From positions 7,002,520 through 7,066,519 of the forward strand of contig NC_054389.1 in assembly GCF_001625195.1 (NCBI RefSeq): 64,000 bases of DNA, read 5' to 3'. The notes beneath the pieces were generated by a model that did no database searches, was not told where the DNA came from, and saw only the letters and a program-made list of their open reading frames with translations. Below, piece after piece: positions 21,721-32,136 of this stretch (position 1 is the first letter of the stretch; each line of letters starts with the position of its first letter). The DNA comes from Drechmeria coniospora. Taxonomy: Eukaryota; Ascomycota; Sordariomycetes; Hypocreales; Ophiocordycipitaceae. The position numbers and the translations under genes are program-made.

Positions 21721-22757
21721 GGTAATGATCACAGTGTCGATTTCCCATCGGATTCGGCAATGCCTGCCACAATTCCTCCCACGACAACACCGGAAGCAGA
21801 TGCGTCGGTTGCGCCTTGGCCTTGTAACATCATGTACCTACGGCGACCCTTCGGCCGTCGATTGACGTAATGGTGGTGCGAGTCAGCACGGCTGATGCGG
21901 CACATCCATACCATGCTACGGCCACCATGGACTTCCATGCAGATCGCAACACATCATGCCGCGTGACGATGATGCCATCTCGCTCGTGCCCGAGGCACCA
22001 TTCGGGGAGGATTCCGCCTCGTCGCTCGTCGGCCGACGCTCGCCCTCGACTCCCGTCCATCAAGGGCGAAATTTCGTCTTCAGACGACGGAGGAAGCCAC
22101 TGACGTGACGGCGGCGTCGACGGCGGCGCCCACGGCCTTGGAGGTGTCCGCGTAGTGGTGGTGCACGCAATCGAGGGGCAGCACCGCTTCCTCGCAGGCC
22201 GCCCTCTGCTTCGCATGCGTCGACTGCGTTTCGTGCTCGGAGGGGCAGGGCAGGCAAGGGCAGGCAGAGCCTCCCGGTGCCGATGCTCGCTCGCAGGATC
22301 CACGGTCCGTCCCAGGGTCGGCGTGCACGCATCGAGGGCGACGGCGGCGTCCCCGAGGCACGGCACGATGCGGCGTCACAAGGTGCTGCCGTGGACATGA
22401 AGGCTTTGGTTCATTCAAGGCCGTGGCCAGTGGCATTGACTGGCGATGTGATGATACAGTTGTACATCTTTGAATCCACATACAGCGTGGTGCAAAGCAA
22501 ATCCTAGTCCCGCCCCAATCCCCAGGGTCGTCGAGGACGAGCATCGCGAGGCGAGCTCGGTCCCGACGCATCCTTCCCGTCCGTCCATGGGCCGGCGGCG
22601 CGTACCGTCATGTCGTGCCTCCAAGCTCCGCCCTTGAGAAAGCACGTGTGTTGTTGTGAAAAATATAGACTGCGGCCCCTGCTGGTGGAAAAGAAAGAAC
22701 GCAACCGAGAGCGAGCGACGACGGGCGGGACCCGGCGGGACCCGGCGGGGACGGCAT

Positions 22758-23468
22758 CTAAGACGAGATGCCGCTCTCCGACGAGTCCGTCTTGGACAGG
22801 TCGTCGCCCTCTTCGCTGACGGGGCCGTGGACCGACTCCTCGAAGACGGGGTCGTGCTCGTTGACGTCAAACTTGGTCTTGAAGTCTCCCATGGAGTGGG
22901 AGACGCTGCTGCTGTTGGAGCGGCGGCGCGCGTTGGTGAAGCGGAACTCCTCATCCATCACCTCCTCGCCAAAGCTCCCCCTGTTCGACGGTGCGTCAGC
23001 GGCCGATGACGGGCTGGGCGGGGGTGCGGGGATGGGGGTTTGTCACGTACCAGTTTCCCTTGCCGCCGCCATCCTTCTTGACCTTTTTGGGGTCGACGTC
23101 GGCGTAGCCGTGCTTCGCGAAGAAGCGTGGGAGGTGTTCCGAGGGCGCGGCGGAGCCGTCGGCGAGACCCTTGTGGTCACGGTCGTTGGCCTTGTGGGAG
23201 CGAGTCACTGCAGGGACCTGACGTCAGCCGAGACTCGCCGAAAGGAGTGGGGGGAGGGGACGCGAGGTGGAGAGTGCAAGGGAGCTGGGGTGGAGACGAC
23301 GGGTCACGATGCGTGACGGGGCAAACGACATGACGTCTGCCCATGTCGCCATGAGTGCGTCATGCTGGATGCCGAAAAAGGCGAGCAAGAATGGAAGCAA
23401 GAATGGAAGCAAGAATGGAAGCAAGAATGGAAGCAAGAACGGAAGCAAGAACGGACGGCGAACCTACT
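22758..23468 (-). CDS. stf2: Stf2/ATPase-stabilizing-factor-like protein
   Basis: Three-exon model of 126 aa: a single base at 23468, then 23207-23051, then 22980-22758. The protein begins MTRSHKANDRDH and contains the family core KKDGGGKGNWGSFGEEV, which matches the KKQGSGKGNWG block of yeast Stf2/Tma10. It then reads EEFRFTNARRRSNSSSVS and ends with an acidic Ser-rich tail. Yeast Stf2 was first described as an F1F0-ATPase inhibitor-stabilising factor and is also a desiccation-stress hydrophilin. The MTR start has no intact ATG in genomic DNA. The acceptor CCCTGCAG precedes TGACTCGC, so the ATG must be completed by the A preceding the GTAGGT donor at 23467. Intron 2 (23050-22981) splits the Trp codon of GNW. 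The N-terminal join is inferred, not proven. Confidence 0.8.
23388..23460. repeat. 12-bp repeat inside the first stf2 intron
   Basis: About six copies of AAGCAAGAATGG (plus strand), the last ones carrying AACGG. They lie within the inferred 260-nt intron (23208-23467) that splits the stf2 start codon. Confidence 0.9.
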
Positions 23469-23699
23469 TTTGATGAAACTAGATGGCTGAAAGTGCTGTA
23501 CCTGGAGGAGAAATGAGGCCAACTTTTTCGCTTTTCAAACTCAACGATGCTGCTGGTATCTCGTCCGGTCGATCGATGAGCACGTCTGTCGTGTCGGGAG
23601 GGAGGAGAGCAGGTGGAGAGAGGAGAATGCTGCAATGGTTCGTCGGAGGTGCGGGCGATGCGTGTGCCGAGGGCAGATGGTTGAATCGTGCGATGGGCG

Positions 23700-23790
23700 G
23701 ACGGAGGAGGAGAGGATGGAGAGATGGGTGGATGGATGAAATGGATGGATGGATGGGTGGGTGGATGGGTGGATGGATATATATCGTTGG
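23700..23790. repeat. GGATGGAT/GGGTGGAT microsatellite
   Basis: About 90 bp of (GGAT)n and (GGTGGAT)n units upstream of the stf2 5' exon, followed by ATATATATCG. Confidence 0.85.
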
Positions 23791-23954
23791 TGAGAGGGAT
23801 AGTTATCCGGGACTGGATGTGGATGGATGGACGAGTTGTTGGTTGGATGGTCGGAAGAGGCGATAAAGTGTAGGTGTAGAAGCGTGGGAGGCAAACGAAA
23901 GCGAGAGGGAGCAGGACGAGGAAGTGTTATTATATCAGAGGGCCGCTCGGGTCC

Positions 23955-23993
23955 TGGAGGGGAGGGGAGGGGACTTTGGGGGGGAGAGGGGGG
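23955..23993. promoter_or_regulatory. Cluster of AGGGG (STRE-like) motifs upstream of stf2
   Basis: Three tandem GAGGGGA units and a GAGAGGGG lie about 500 bp upstream of the inferred stf2 5' exon. AGGGG/CCCCT is the core bound by Msn2/4-type zinc fingers in yeast, where STF2 is stress-induced. Here this is motif occurrence only, in purine-rich DNA where it may arise by chance. Confidence 0.2.
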
Positions 23994-24544
23994 CGTGTAT
24001 GACGAAGCCAATCAGCTCCGGGCGAGTCCTATCGACTGCAGCCTCCGAACAACCGTCGAGAGCGGTGCCAATGTACAGCGTACTTGGCGTGTACGGAGGA
24101 CGGTATGCGGCACCGCGCGCTGCGAGGTGTACGGAGCAGGTACATGTACAAAGCTAGCACTGCCCGGGCACCGAGATACCACCTGGGCACGTTGGCGTGG
24201 GCTCTGCAAGTACAGAGTACCTGCGCCTTCGCCCTCTGTTGGCCGACGCTTCGAGGCACAGAGGCAGAGGAGCAGCGAGGACCGTGGTTGGCAGCGGCCT
24301 GAGGGCGACTTGCATGCGGCGAGGCGAGGAAGCCCCGTCGGCCAGCGCGTCCACGGGCGAGCAGCTCGTGCGATTGGTGCACGTGTATCGGCTCATGCAC
24401 GCGAGCTCGAGGCCGTCGCACCTCGAGCCTTTGGTCCGCAACGATGGAGCGTCCGCTGGCGGCGGTGGAATCTGTCGGCGGCGGAATCTGTTGGGGCGGC
24501 AGCAGGCCAGCGGCTCAACTGCTGGTGGGTGGGAGCTACGAGGT

Positions 24545-24800
24545 GGCAGATGGCGGTAGCAGTTGGCAGGTAGCAGGTAGCAGGCAGCAGGCAGCAGGTA
24601 GCAGGCAGCAGGTAGCAGGCAGCAGGTAGCAGGTAGCAGTTGGCAGTGGGCAGTTAGCAGTTGGCAGCTGGCAGTTAGCAGTCAGCAGTTGGCAGTTGGC
24701 AGTCAACTGTTAGCAGTTGGCAGTCAACTGTTAGCAGTTGGCAGTTGCCAGTTAGCAGTCTGCAGTTGCCAGTTAGCAGTCAGCAGTTGGCAGTTAGCAG
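24545..24800. repeat. GCAGGTA / GCAGTTG repeat zone
   Basis: Roughly 250 bp of 7-14 bp units. The left half is built on GCAGGTAGCAGGCA and the right half on GCAGTTGGCAGTTAG, suggesting two successive expansions of related words. Confidence 0.85.
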
Positions 24801-25149
24801 GTGCCTACTGGGACCTCAGCATCTCGTCGGCCCAGTCCACGTCGGCGCCGACTCGGACGCCCACGAGTACAGCCCCCCACTGTAGGTGCACACTGGCGTA
24901 GGCGGAGGTGGAATCAAGGTACTATCCGCCACGCCGTACGCACACCTGCTCGTCGTCGTGGCGACTGCGCAGAGTACCGTCCTCCGTGCCGGCCGCACTG
25001 TACCGGAGCCACTCGAACGGTGCGAGTGCGTCGTCGTCGCAGGCGAGGGGCGCTGGCGGGACAGTGTCGTCACCGCGCCAGTCGGCACGGGGTACGACGA
25101 AGAAGATCGAGGTCCCTGGCCATTACCTGCCGCTGGCTGCCGAGTAGGC

Positions 25150-25171
25150 GGGGGGGGGGGGGGGGGGGGGG
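25150..25171. repeat. 22-base G homopolymer
   Basis: Uninterrupted run of 22 G, the longest homopolymer seen in the window, at the edge of a GTAC-rich block. Its exact length is likely to be uncertain in any assembly. Confidence 0.9.
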
Positions 25172-25839
25172 TGCGCCATCAAACGTACTAGGTACCTATG
25201 ATGCACGCACCACACGAACCCACCCCCATCGCGTGACCTGCCAGACTGACGCAATGCTGAGCCGGCAGGCGCTCGTCCCACCACAGCAGGGCAGCGCAGC
25301 GCCTGCGGTCCCCCGAACGCGGAGAAGCAGCGGCCACCGGCCGATGTCGTCGACGTGGGATCGTCGTCTTCGTCGCGTCACATGATGCGGGCGCGACGGC
25401 CTCGAGCGGACAGCAGTCGGACCGCTGCCGGTTCGCTCGGATGGAGCGTCGTGAGACGGACGCCGTACCTCCCTCCCCCCTGGTGGGTACCTCCAACCTG
25501 CCCTGGTACCTAGCAGGCATTCCGCGGGCTCGTCGACCTGCTAGGTACGGAGGCGTCCCTCGCCAGGTGCTGGTCTGGTCGGCCAACCATCTACCGGCTC
25601 CGCTAACAAGCCGCCGGTGCGGCGCGGGCGACGGGCTGCTAGGCCCCAAGGTACCGCCGCGAGAGGTTGCTCGGCCAGGACAGCCACCCCTTGGCCGGCG
25701 CGGACGGTACCCGGTACCCAGAGGTGACACATGTCGCTCAGCCATTTGCGGGGTACGGGGTACCGACATGGTCGCGCAAACGACGACGGCGGACGTGTGG
25801 GTCTGGCGCTCGGCACCTCGACGAGCATGCAAGTACTTA

Positions 25840-27000
25840 CGTACTCGCTGTACTTGCGTGCACTGTACTTGCGCCGTACAGTGCAGTGAGTGCGAGTCAT
25901 CACTGTACGGAGCAAGCATAGCACGGAGTACGGAGTACCTGTGCATGTACTGGCACTTGCCGGACGCACAGCACCGCCGCAAGTACATGCGCAAGTACCA
26001 ACAGTGCCGCGCAGGGTGCACTTGGTACTTGCCGTGCCGGACGGTGTACATTAAACCGTACTAATTAGCCAGTGTGCTGTACAGGGGACAGCAAGTAACA
26101 TGTACAAGTGCCGACAGTGCCGCACAGGGTGCTTGACGGTGTACATTGAGCCGTACCAATTACTAGGTACCTAGCCAGTGTGCTGTGCAGGGGACGGTAC
26201 GTAACGTGTACAAGCACCGACAGTGCCGCGAAGGGTGCTTGACGGTGTACATTGAGCCGTGCCAATTCCCTAGCCACTGTGCTGCACAGGGGACGGTACG
26301 TAACGTGTGCAGGTACCAACAGTGCCGCACAGGGTGCTTGACGGTGTACATTAAGCCGTACTAATTACTACTAGGTAGCCAGCGTGCTGTACAGGGGACA
26401 TTACCTAGTAAGTAACGTGAGTACCGACAGTGCCGCACAGGGTGCAATTGGAACTTGCTGTGCTTGACGGTGTACTCCGTGCAACAGGCAAGTATAGTTG
26501 TACTGTGCAGGGGACAGCAAGTAACATGTACAAGTACCAACAGTGCCGCACAGGGTGCAATTGAACCTTGCTGTGCTTGACAGTGTACTCCGTGCAACAA
26601 GAACGTGTAATTGTACTGTGCAGCGGACAGCACTTACTTGCTTAAGTACTTACGTACGTAGGTCCCCCGTACTTACGGAGTACTTGCACCATCATTACTC
26701 CGTGCTCGTATGTACCTACTGTACTGTAGAGCACTTGCCTAGTACTTATCTACAGTAGATACCTCCAAGTGTACACTGTACAGGGCATGTGCAACGTACC
26801 CCGCACTGTGCTTGGAGTACTGTTTGTGTACGAGTCCTCCGTAACTACGGCAATGCTCCGTACCTGCACAGTGCTTACAGCACTTGCTGGGTCTGGACGT
26901 AATTACCGTGTACTTGCAGTACTGTGCAGCGTATTGCTCAGTACGTGCCGAGAGCCTTGTTCAAACCTCATATCAATGCCCACCAAACTCTACTTGCACG
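25840..27000. repeat. Long GTAC-rich block
   Basis: More than 1 kb dominated by GTACTTGC, AGTACT, ACTCCGTAC and TACGGAGTAC words. It includes a minisatellite with units of about 100-114 bp. No coding signal. Confidence 0.75.
26002..26640. repeat. Minisatellite of ~100-114 bp units, about 6 copies
   Basis: Each unit starts CAGTGCCGCACAGGGTGC, contains CTTGACGGTGTACATTGAGC or a close variant, then a CTGTACAGGGGACAG segment, and ends near AACATGTACAAGTACC. Starts are near 26002, 26114, 26221, 26320, 26428 and 26542. The last two units share an internal AATTGGAACTTGCTGTG insertion, so they look like the most recent duplication. Confidence 0.88.
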
Positions 27001-27691
27001 TGTTGGCCATCGCCGAGAGAGCAGAGTCGGAGAGAGAGCCGTTCGTCGCCTTTCCTCCCGCCCGTTGCAACAGGGCCGATATCGCTGCAGCTTCGTATCC
27101 ATTCTGGCGCAAGACGTCACGAGGCTAGAATGGCATCGAATGTCTTGCATCGTTTGTTGAGAACGGGTACCTGCCTGGGACCGGCATTCTCCGTGACTCA
27201 CCGCGGCCCCGGCTGCTCGTCCACGCTGCCATGCTGCTGCTGCCATCTCTGTCCCTGCGCCGTGCTCGTGCTTGCTCTGCATCTAATTATGTCACCGTCA
27301 TTCCGTGTGCGCCGACGTGGAACGTTCCTGAATCCTGCCCCCGAGTCCATCTCCACCCGCAGGGGTCCCCGACGCACCACCTGACCTCGCCTCGGCCCGC
27401 CGTCATCATGGCCCATCCGCATGGCGTGTCGGCCAAGGCGACCGACGTGGTCCCGACCTCGCCGATGCCATCCGCCGACGTCACCCAAGTCCGCTTCGGC
27501 CTCGCCGGCATGCCGCCCCGGCCGTGCAGGTCGTCCGTTTCGTGCCGCACGTCCCGCGCCTCTCCGCCAGCACGAAGCTTGCGTGCAAAGAGTAGGACGC
27601 TTCTCGGCCGTGGGAGACATCTCGGCCGTGAGAGGCATCTCGTCAGTACCTGGGCATTCGGTGGCTCCGGCGCTGCCCATCGACCGCGCCG

Positions 27692-30600
27692 TCACCTCGT
27701 GCCCATCTTGGAAAACTCGTTCTGGTACCGCAGCTTGAAGCCGTTGCACAGCGCGCGCATGTCCGGGTACTGGTACCCCTTGAGCTCGAACCCCTGCGGG
27801 ATGGCTCGCACCGGCAGCCCGATGACCCGCGCCGTCCGGCTCGCCTTGAAGCAGAGCCAAAAGTAGCCGGCGTGCTTCGTGTCGATGCAAAAGGCGTACG
27901 TCGAGCGGTTGGGGTTGGCGTCAATGTACGTCGTCAACCATTTTTCTGCCCGCGTGCATTCGTTAGCTAGCGGACGGGACCCTCGCGTCGTCGCGCGCCG
28001 AACCGTCGGCCGCCTGCTTCTTGCTCACCTGTCTCGGCCCGTGACCTGTTCTGGAACTTGTCGTGCCGCATCAGCTCCTCGACCTTGCGGGCCATCGCCT
28101 TGACGTGGTCGACGATGAGCTCGTCGAGGTCGCTGTACGTGTACTTGCCGCCCACCCGCAGCAGCTTGCCGACGGAGAACTCGTTGTCCTTTTGCATCTC
28201 GAGCACGTCAATGTGCTGGTAGACGTTGTCCGCCACCTTCCACGTGATGGCGAGGTGGTCGTTGCCCTTGGACGACGGCCGCACGATGACCTCGCCCGAC
28301 GGCTGCGACCCGAGGTACTCCTCCGCCTGCACCGAGTTGTAGGGCTTAAAGTTGGGGTGCTTCACCACGCGCTGCGTCCGCCCCGTCGTCTTGTCCTTCT
28401 CCCGCAGCTCCTCCTTGTCCTTGGCCTCGAGCTCGTAGTCCCAGCCGTCGCGGCCGTGGCGCACCGGCGGCTTGTACGCCGTCCGCAGCGAGTCCTCCCG
28501 CATCGACAGCTTGGCCATGAAGTCCTGGTAGTTGACCTCGAGGATCTTGCCCTGCACCGTCTGGCCGGCGCTCAGCACGTCCTTGACCGACGGCCGGCTC
28601 GTCACCTCGTGCGCCTCGACCCTGCCCTCGATGCCGCAGTCGAGCTTGACGATGGCAAAGTCGTCGCGGACGAGCCGGACGCTGACGGGCACGATCATGC
28701 CCTCGCAGAGCGTCGACTTGGTCTCGCCCGTGAACTGGGTGAAGACGTCCGCCTGGCTCAGCGGCGCGAAGCTTCGTCGCAGCTCCTCGTAGGGCGCCTG
28801 CAGCTCGGCGCTGATGGCCTCGAGCGTCGCCCGCTTGCGCTGGTTAAAGTTCTTGAGCAGCTGGTCGGCGTACTCGTCCAGCACGAGCTCGTTGACCCGC
28901 TCCTGCTCCTCCTGCCGGAAGAGCTTCCGGACGATGGCCCCCGGCCCGTTCTCGTCCGTCTCGGCCTTGACGTCCTCCTCGTCGAGCTCGAGCGCGTCGG
29001 CCGCCATCTTGCGTCCGAGCTCGTAGTCCTCCGGGTGCACGCGCGTGTTGTCGAGCGGGTCCGACGACGGGTTCGTCGCCTCGAACTCGATGTACAGGAA
29101 GCTCGCGCAGTTGTTCCACACGCGCGGCCCCACCACCGGCACCTTTCCCGTGTCCGGGTCGCCGACGAGCTCGTCCCGGGTGCCGACGGAGCCGCCGTTG
29201 GTGTTGATGGCCTTGATGACGCTCGTCGCCTTGCGCGGGCCGAGGCCGGCCACGTACGGCAGCAGGTTGGCCGTGTACGCGTCGCCCATGGCCTCGTTGA
29301 TGTTGACGCCCACCATGTTGACCGTGTCGACCATGGCCGACTCGAGGTACTTGATGAGCTTCTCCTGCGGCAGCATGTGCTGGCACGGGTGGAAGGAGAG
29401 CGACGACATGTCCTTGCCCAGCGCCGCGTACTCCTTCATCGGGTTCTGCATGTACCGCGCCAGCGCCACGCAGTAGCGGGTGACGGGGTTGAGCGACGGG
29501 TGCTCGGCGAGCGCGCGCGGGCTGTCCTTGTAGAGGCGCGCCACCTCGTCGTCGACGATGACCACCTCCAACGGCTCCGTGCGGTAGTCGTTCGTCTCGG
29601 CGTCGTCAAACTCGGGACCCATGAGTCCCTTGTCGCTGATGAGGCTCTCGAGGTCTCGGACGAGCCTGTTCGACTCGGCGCACCAGCCGCTGACGCCGAC
29701 GACGTCGGGCCGGCGCCGCTGGACGAGCTCGACGAACTCGTCGCGCTGCGCCTCGTCCCGGGCGAGGTTCCCAAACTTGCCCTGCTCGAGCACGCGGCCG
29801 TCCTCGTCCACCCAGGCCCAGCAGGTCGGCTCCCGCGCCGGGTCTCCCATGCCGTTCGAGAGCGTGAGGACGCGGGGCGCCGTGCCCAGGACCATACCCT
29901 TCGGCTTGTACGGCGCCTGGTCGAGCTTCCGATAAAATTCTTGCCGGCACATCCTCAGCACCTCGTCCTGGCAGAACGATCGGATCACCTCCTTGACGTT
30001 CTTGACGATGATCTTCTCGAGCTTGGGGTAGCACAGGTCGATGACCTTTTTGCGCTCCTCGCGCCACTGCTCCGCGCGGTCGCTCTTGTTCTCCGACTCG
30101 AACTCCTGGTATAGCTGTCGGCGGAAGTCGTAGCGCGGAGGCATCTCCACCTTGATCTCCACGAGGCCCTCCTCCTCGGCCCGCATCATCTTCAGGAACA
30201 GCTCCGGCTGGTGGACGAGGTCGGCGATGGCCTGGTTCTGCACGTACTTGATCTCGTAGTACGGGTGGGAGTCGTCGATCTTGCGCAGCCCCTTGTCCGT
30301 CCGCCGGCAGCTGATTTCGGCCGCCTGGTAGAACGAGCTGCGGAAGAACTTGCGCATGCGGGGGCTCGCAAACAGATCCTCGGCGTACATCTGCCGAGCC
30401 GCGTGCATCACCTGGGTGCCGGTGTTGAAGTGGTCGTCGATGAGGCTGTCGGCCAGGTCCATCGGGTACTGATCGTCGTCCTCGGGCGACACCTTCTTCC
30501 CCAGACGCAAGGCATTCTTGGCGAGCTGGTCCGACGAGATGCCGTACGCCTTGACAAAGTAGAGCGACTTGCCGTTGCGCACGCGGTCGAGGAGGGAGGA

Positions 30601-32136
30601 TTTGGAGCCCGGCCGCTTCATCTGCGAGACGTTGCCGGACAGGGCGGCCAGGTCCTTCAGCTTCGAGCCGTACTGGAACTGCAGGTAATCCTGCAGGTCC
30701 TGGAGCTCCTCCATGGTCGTCGCCTCGGGGATCATCTCCTCCACCATGGCGTCCTCGACGTCGAGCGTCTTGAGGTTCTCAAACGTCCTCTCGAGCGACG
30801 CTCTCTTCTCCACAAAGGAGCGGAATTTGATGTCGAGCTCGAGGATTTTCCACAGGTCGTCCTGGTTCAGCAGCTTGTCCGACTGTATGGTGTAGTCTGG
30901 CGCGTCGGGGTCGTCGCGCGTCGATCGTCGGATCTTCTTGGAGTGGAGGAGATAGTCCTTGCGGTGCTGGAAGACGTAGGGCACCTCGACCTCGTCGACG
31001 ATGAAGAACTCGAGCACCTTGCCGACCGCTTTCGCGAACGGTGCCTGGAGCTCCTGGGCCAACCCCTTCTTGGGCCAGAGCAGGTTCGTGATCCACCGGG
31101 CCTCTTCCTTGAACTGCTCGGCCGAGAGCTGCAGGTTCTTGAAGGGCTTGCGGTCCAGCTGGAATCGCTCGGGCTCGTCGGTGAAGCGGATTTCGTTGTC
31201 CTCGTCGGTGAGGAGCTTCTCCTTCAGCTGCGACGGCTCAAAGACGTCCTTGAGCTCGATGGCCTGCTCTTCCCTCTCTCGGTCCTCCTCTTCATCCTCC
31301 AGCTGCAGGGCCCAGGCGTAATCCTCGCCGTTGCCGAAAATGGCTTCCATGTCATCGAGCGCATCCTTGCCCAGACCACTGGTGTCGACGATGGCTCCGA
31401 CGCCGCGGTCTCGGGGCCTCGCGACCTCGGCATCTTCGAGCTGGCGCATTCGTTCATCCTCATCCTCGGGGAAGTCTTCCTCGATGAAGTCGTCGAATTC
31501 GTCGGCCTGCGTTCGAAAGTTGGCTCTGCTGTACGGGTGCTGGTCCCCCGCGTCTTCGTCTTCGTCCGAGAAGATCTCCTCGAGGCCTCGATGCTCCCTT
31601 TCGGGTTCGTCGTCACCGCGGTGGCCACGCTTCAGCCGTTTGAACTTGGACTAGAGCACATGGTCAGCTTTCCCGAGCATCCAATGGGCACCGTGCGGCG
31701 GATGATGACGGACCTGGGTCTGTGGCTTTGGCCGTTCCCCAAACTGCTCGCCGATGAGCTCCAAGTCGTCTTCGTCGAGCCGTTCTTCCTGTTCACGATC
31801 GCGGGGTTCTCGTTTCCGCTTGACGACCGGTCGATCTTCCTCGTCCGAGTCTCCTCTGTCTTCGTCCTCGTCTTCGTCGACGATGAAGCCTTCACGGATC
31901 TACGCACACGGGGTGTGCAGGTTAGCGAACCATGTCGTCTTGACGGCACACAGAGGACGCACCTTTCGGGCCTCCTCCTCATCGTCGTCATCTTCCTCCT
32001 CCTCGCTAGAGTCTTCAAAGTGCGTCGACTTGGCCTTTCTTCCCCCCTCGCCAGTTTCTTCGTCAAACGAGTCGTCATCCTCCTCATCATCCAGCTCGGC
32101 CTCGCCGGAGATCAGATCGCGCATCGAGTTGCTCAT
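27692..32136 (-). CDS. spt6: Transcription elongation factor Spt6
   Basis: Four exons on the minus strand, 32136-31963, 31899-31714, 31650-28029 and 27945-27692, give 1411 aa. Spt6 is a histone chaperone that travels with RNA polymerase II. The order is as expected. First comes an acidic N-terminus ([17 protein letters not shown] and similar). Then an HTH-like region and a YqgF-type fold around [20 protein letters not shown]. Next is a helix-hairpin-helix ([20 protein letters not shown]), then an S1 domain ([14 protein letters not shown]). Tandem SH2 domains follow, with [20 protein letters not shown] in the first and the second spanning the last exon ([20 protein letters not shown]). Introns are 63, 63 and 83 nt with normal GT-AG ends. 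The last splice joins [16 protein letters not shown]. Divergent to the MAPKK gene, about 2 kb away. Confidence 0.96.

Larger units (their letters stand above)
20281..22757. other. 2.5-kb intergenic region upstream of cwf7
   Basis: Begins with the large 17-bp minisatellite, continues through a GTAC-rich block (about 21190-21720), then a GC-rich 22.0-22.4 kb segment whose codon composition looks coding in short stretches on both strands. I could not build a convincing gene there. No RNA gene seen. Confidence 0.45.
23469..27691. other. 4.2-kb intergenic, repeat-filled region
   Basis: Between the stf2 5' end and the spt6 3' end. Holds a GGAT microsatellite, a GGGGA cluster, a GCAGTTA/GCAGGTA repeat zone, a 22-base G run, a long GTAC-rich block and a minisatellite of about 100-114 bp units. 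A GC-rich patch at 27.2-27.69 kb is probably the spt6 3' UTR. No gene recognised. Confidence 0.55.
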
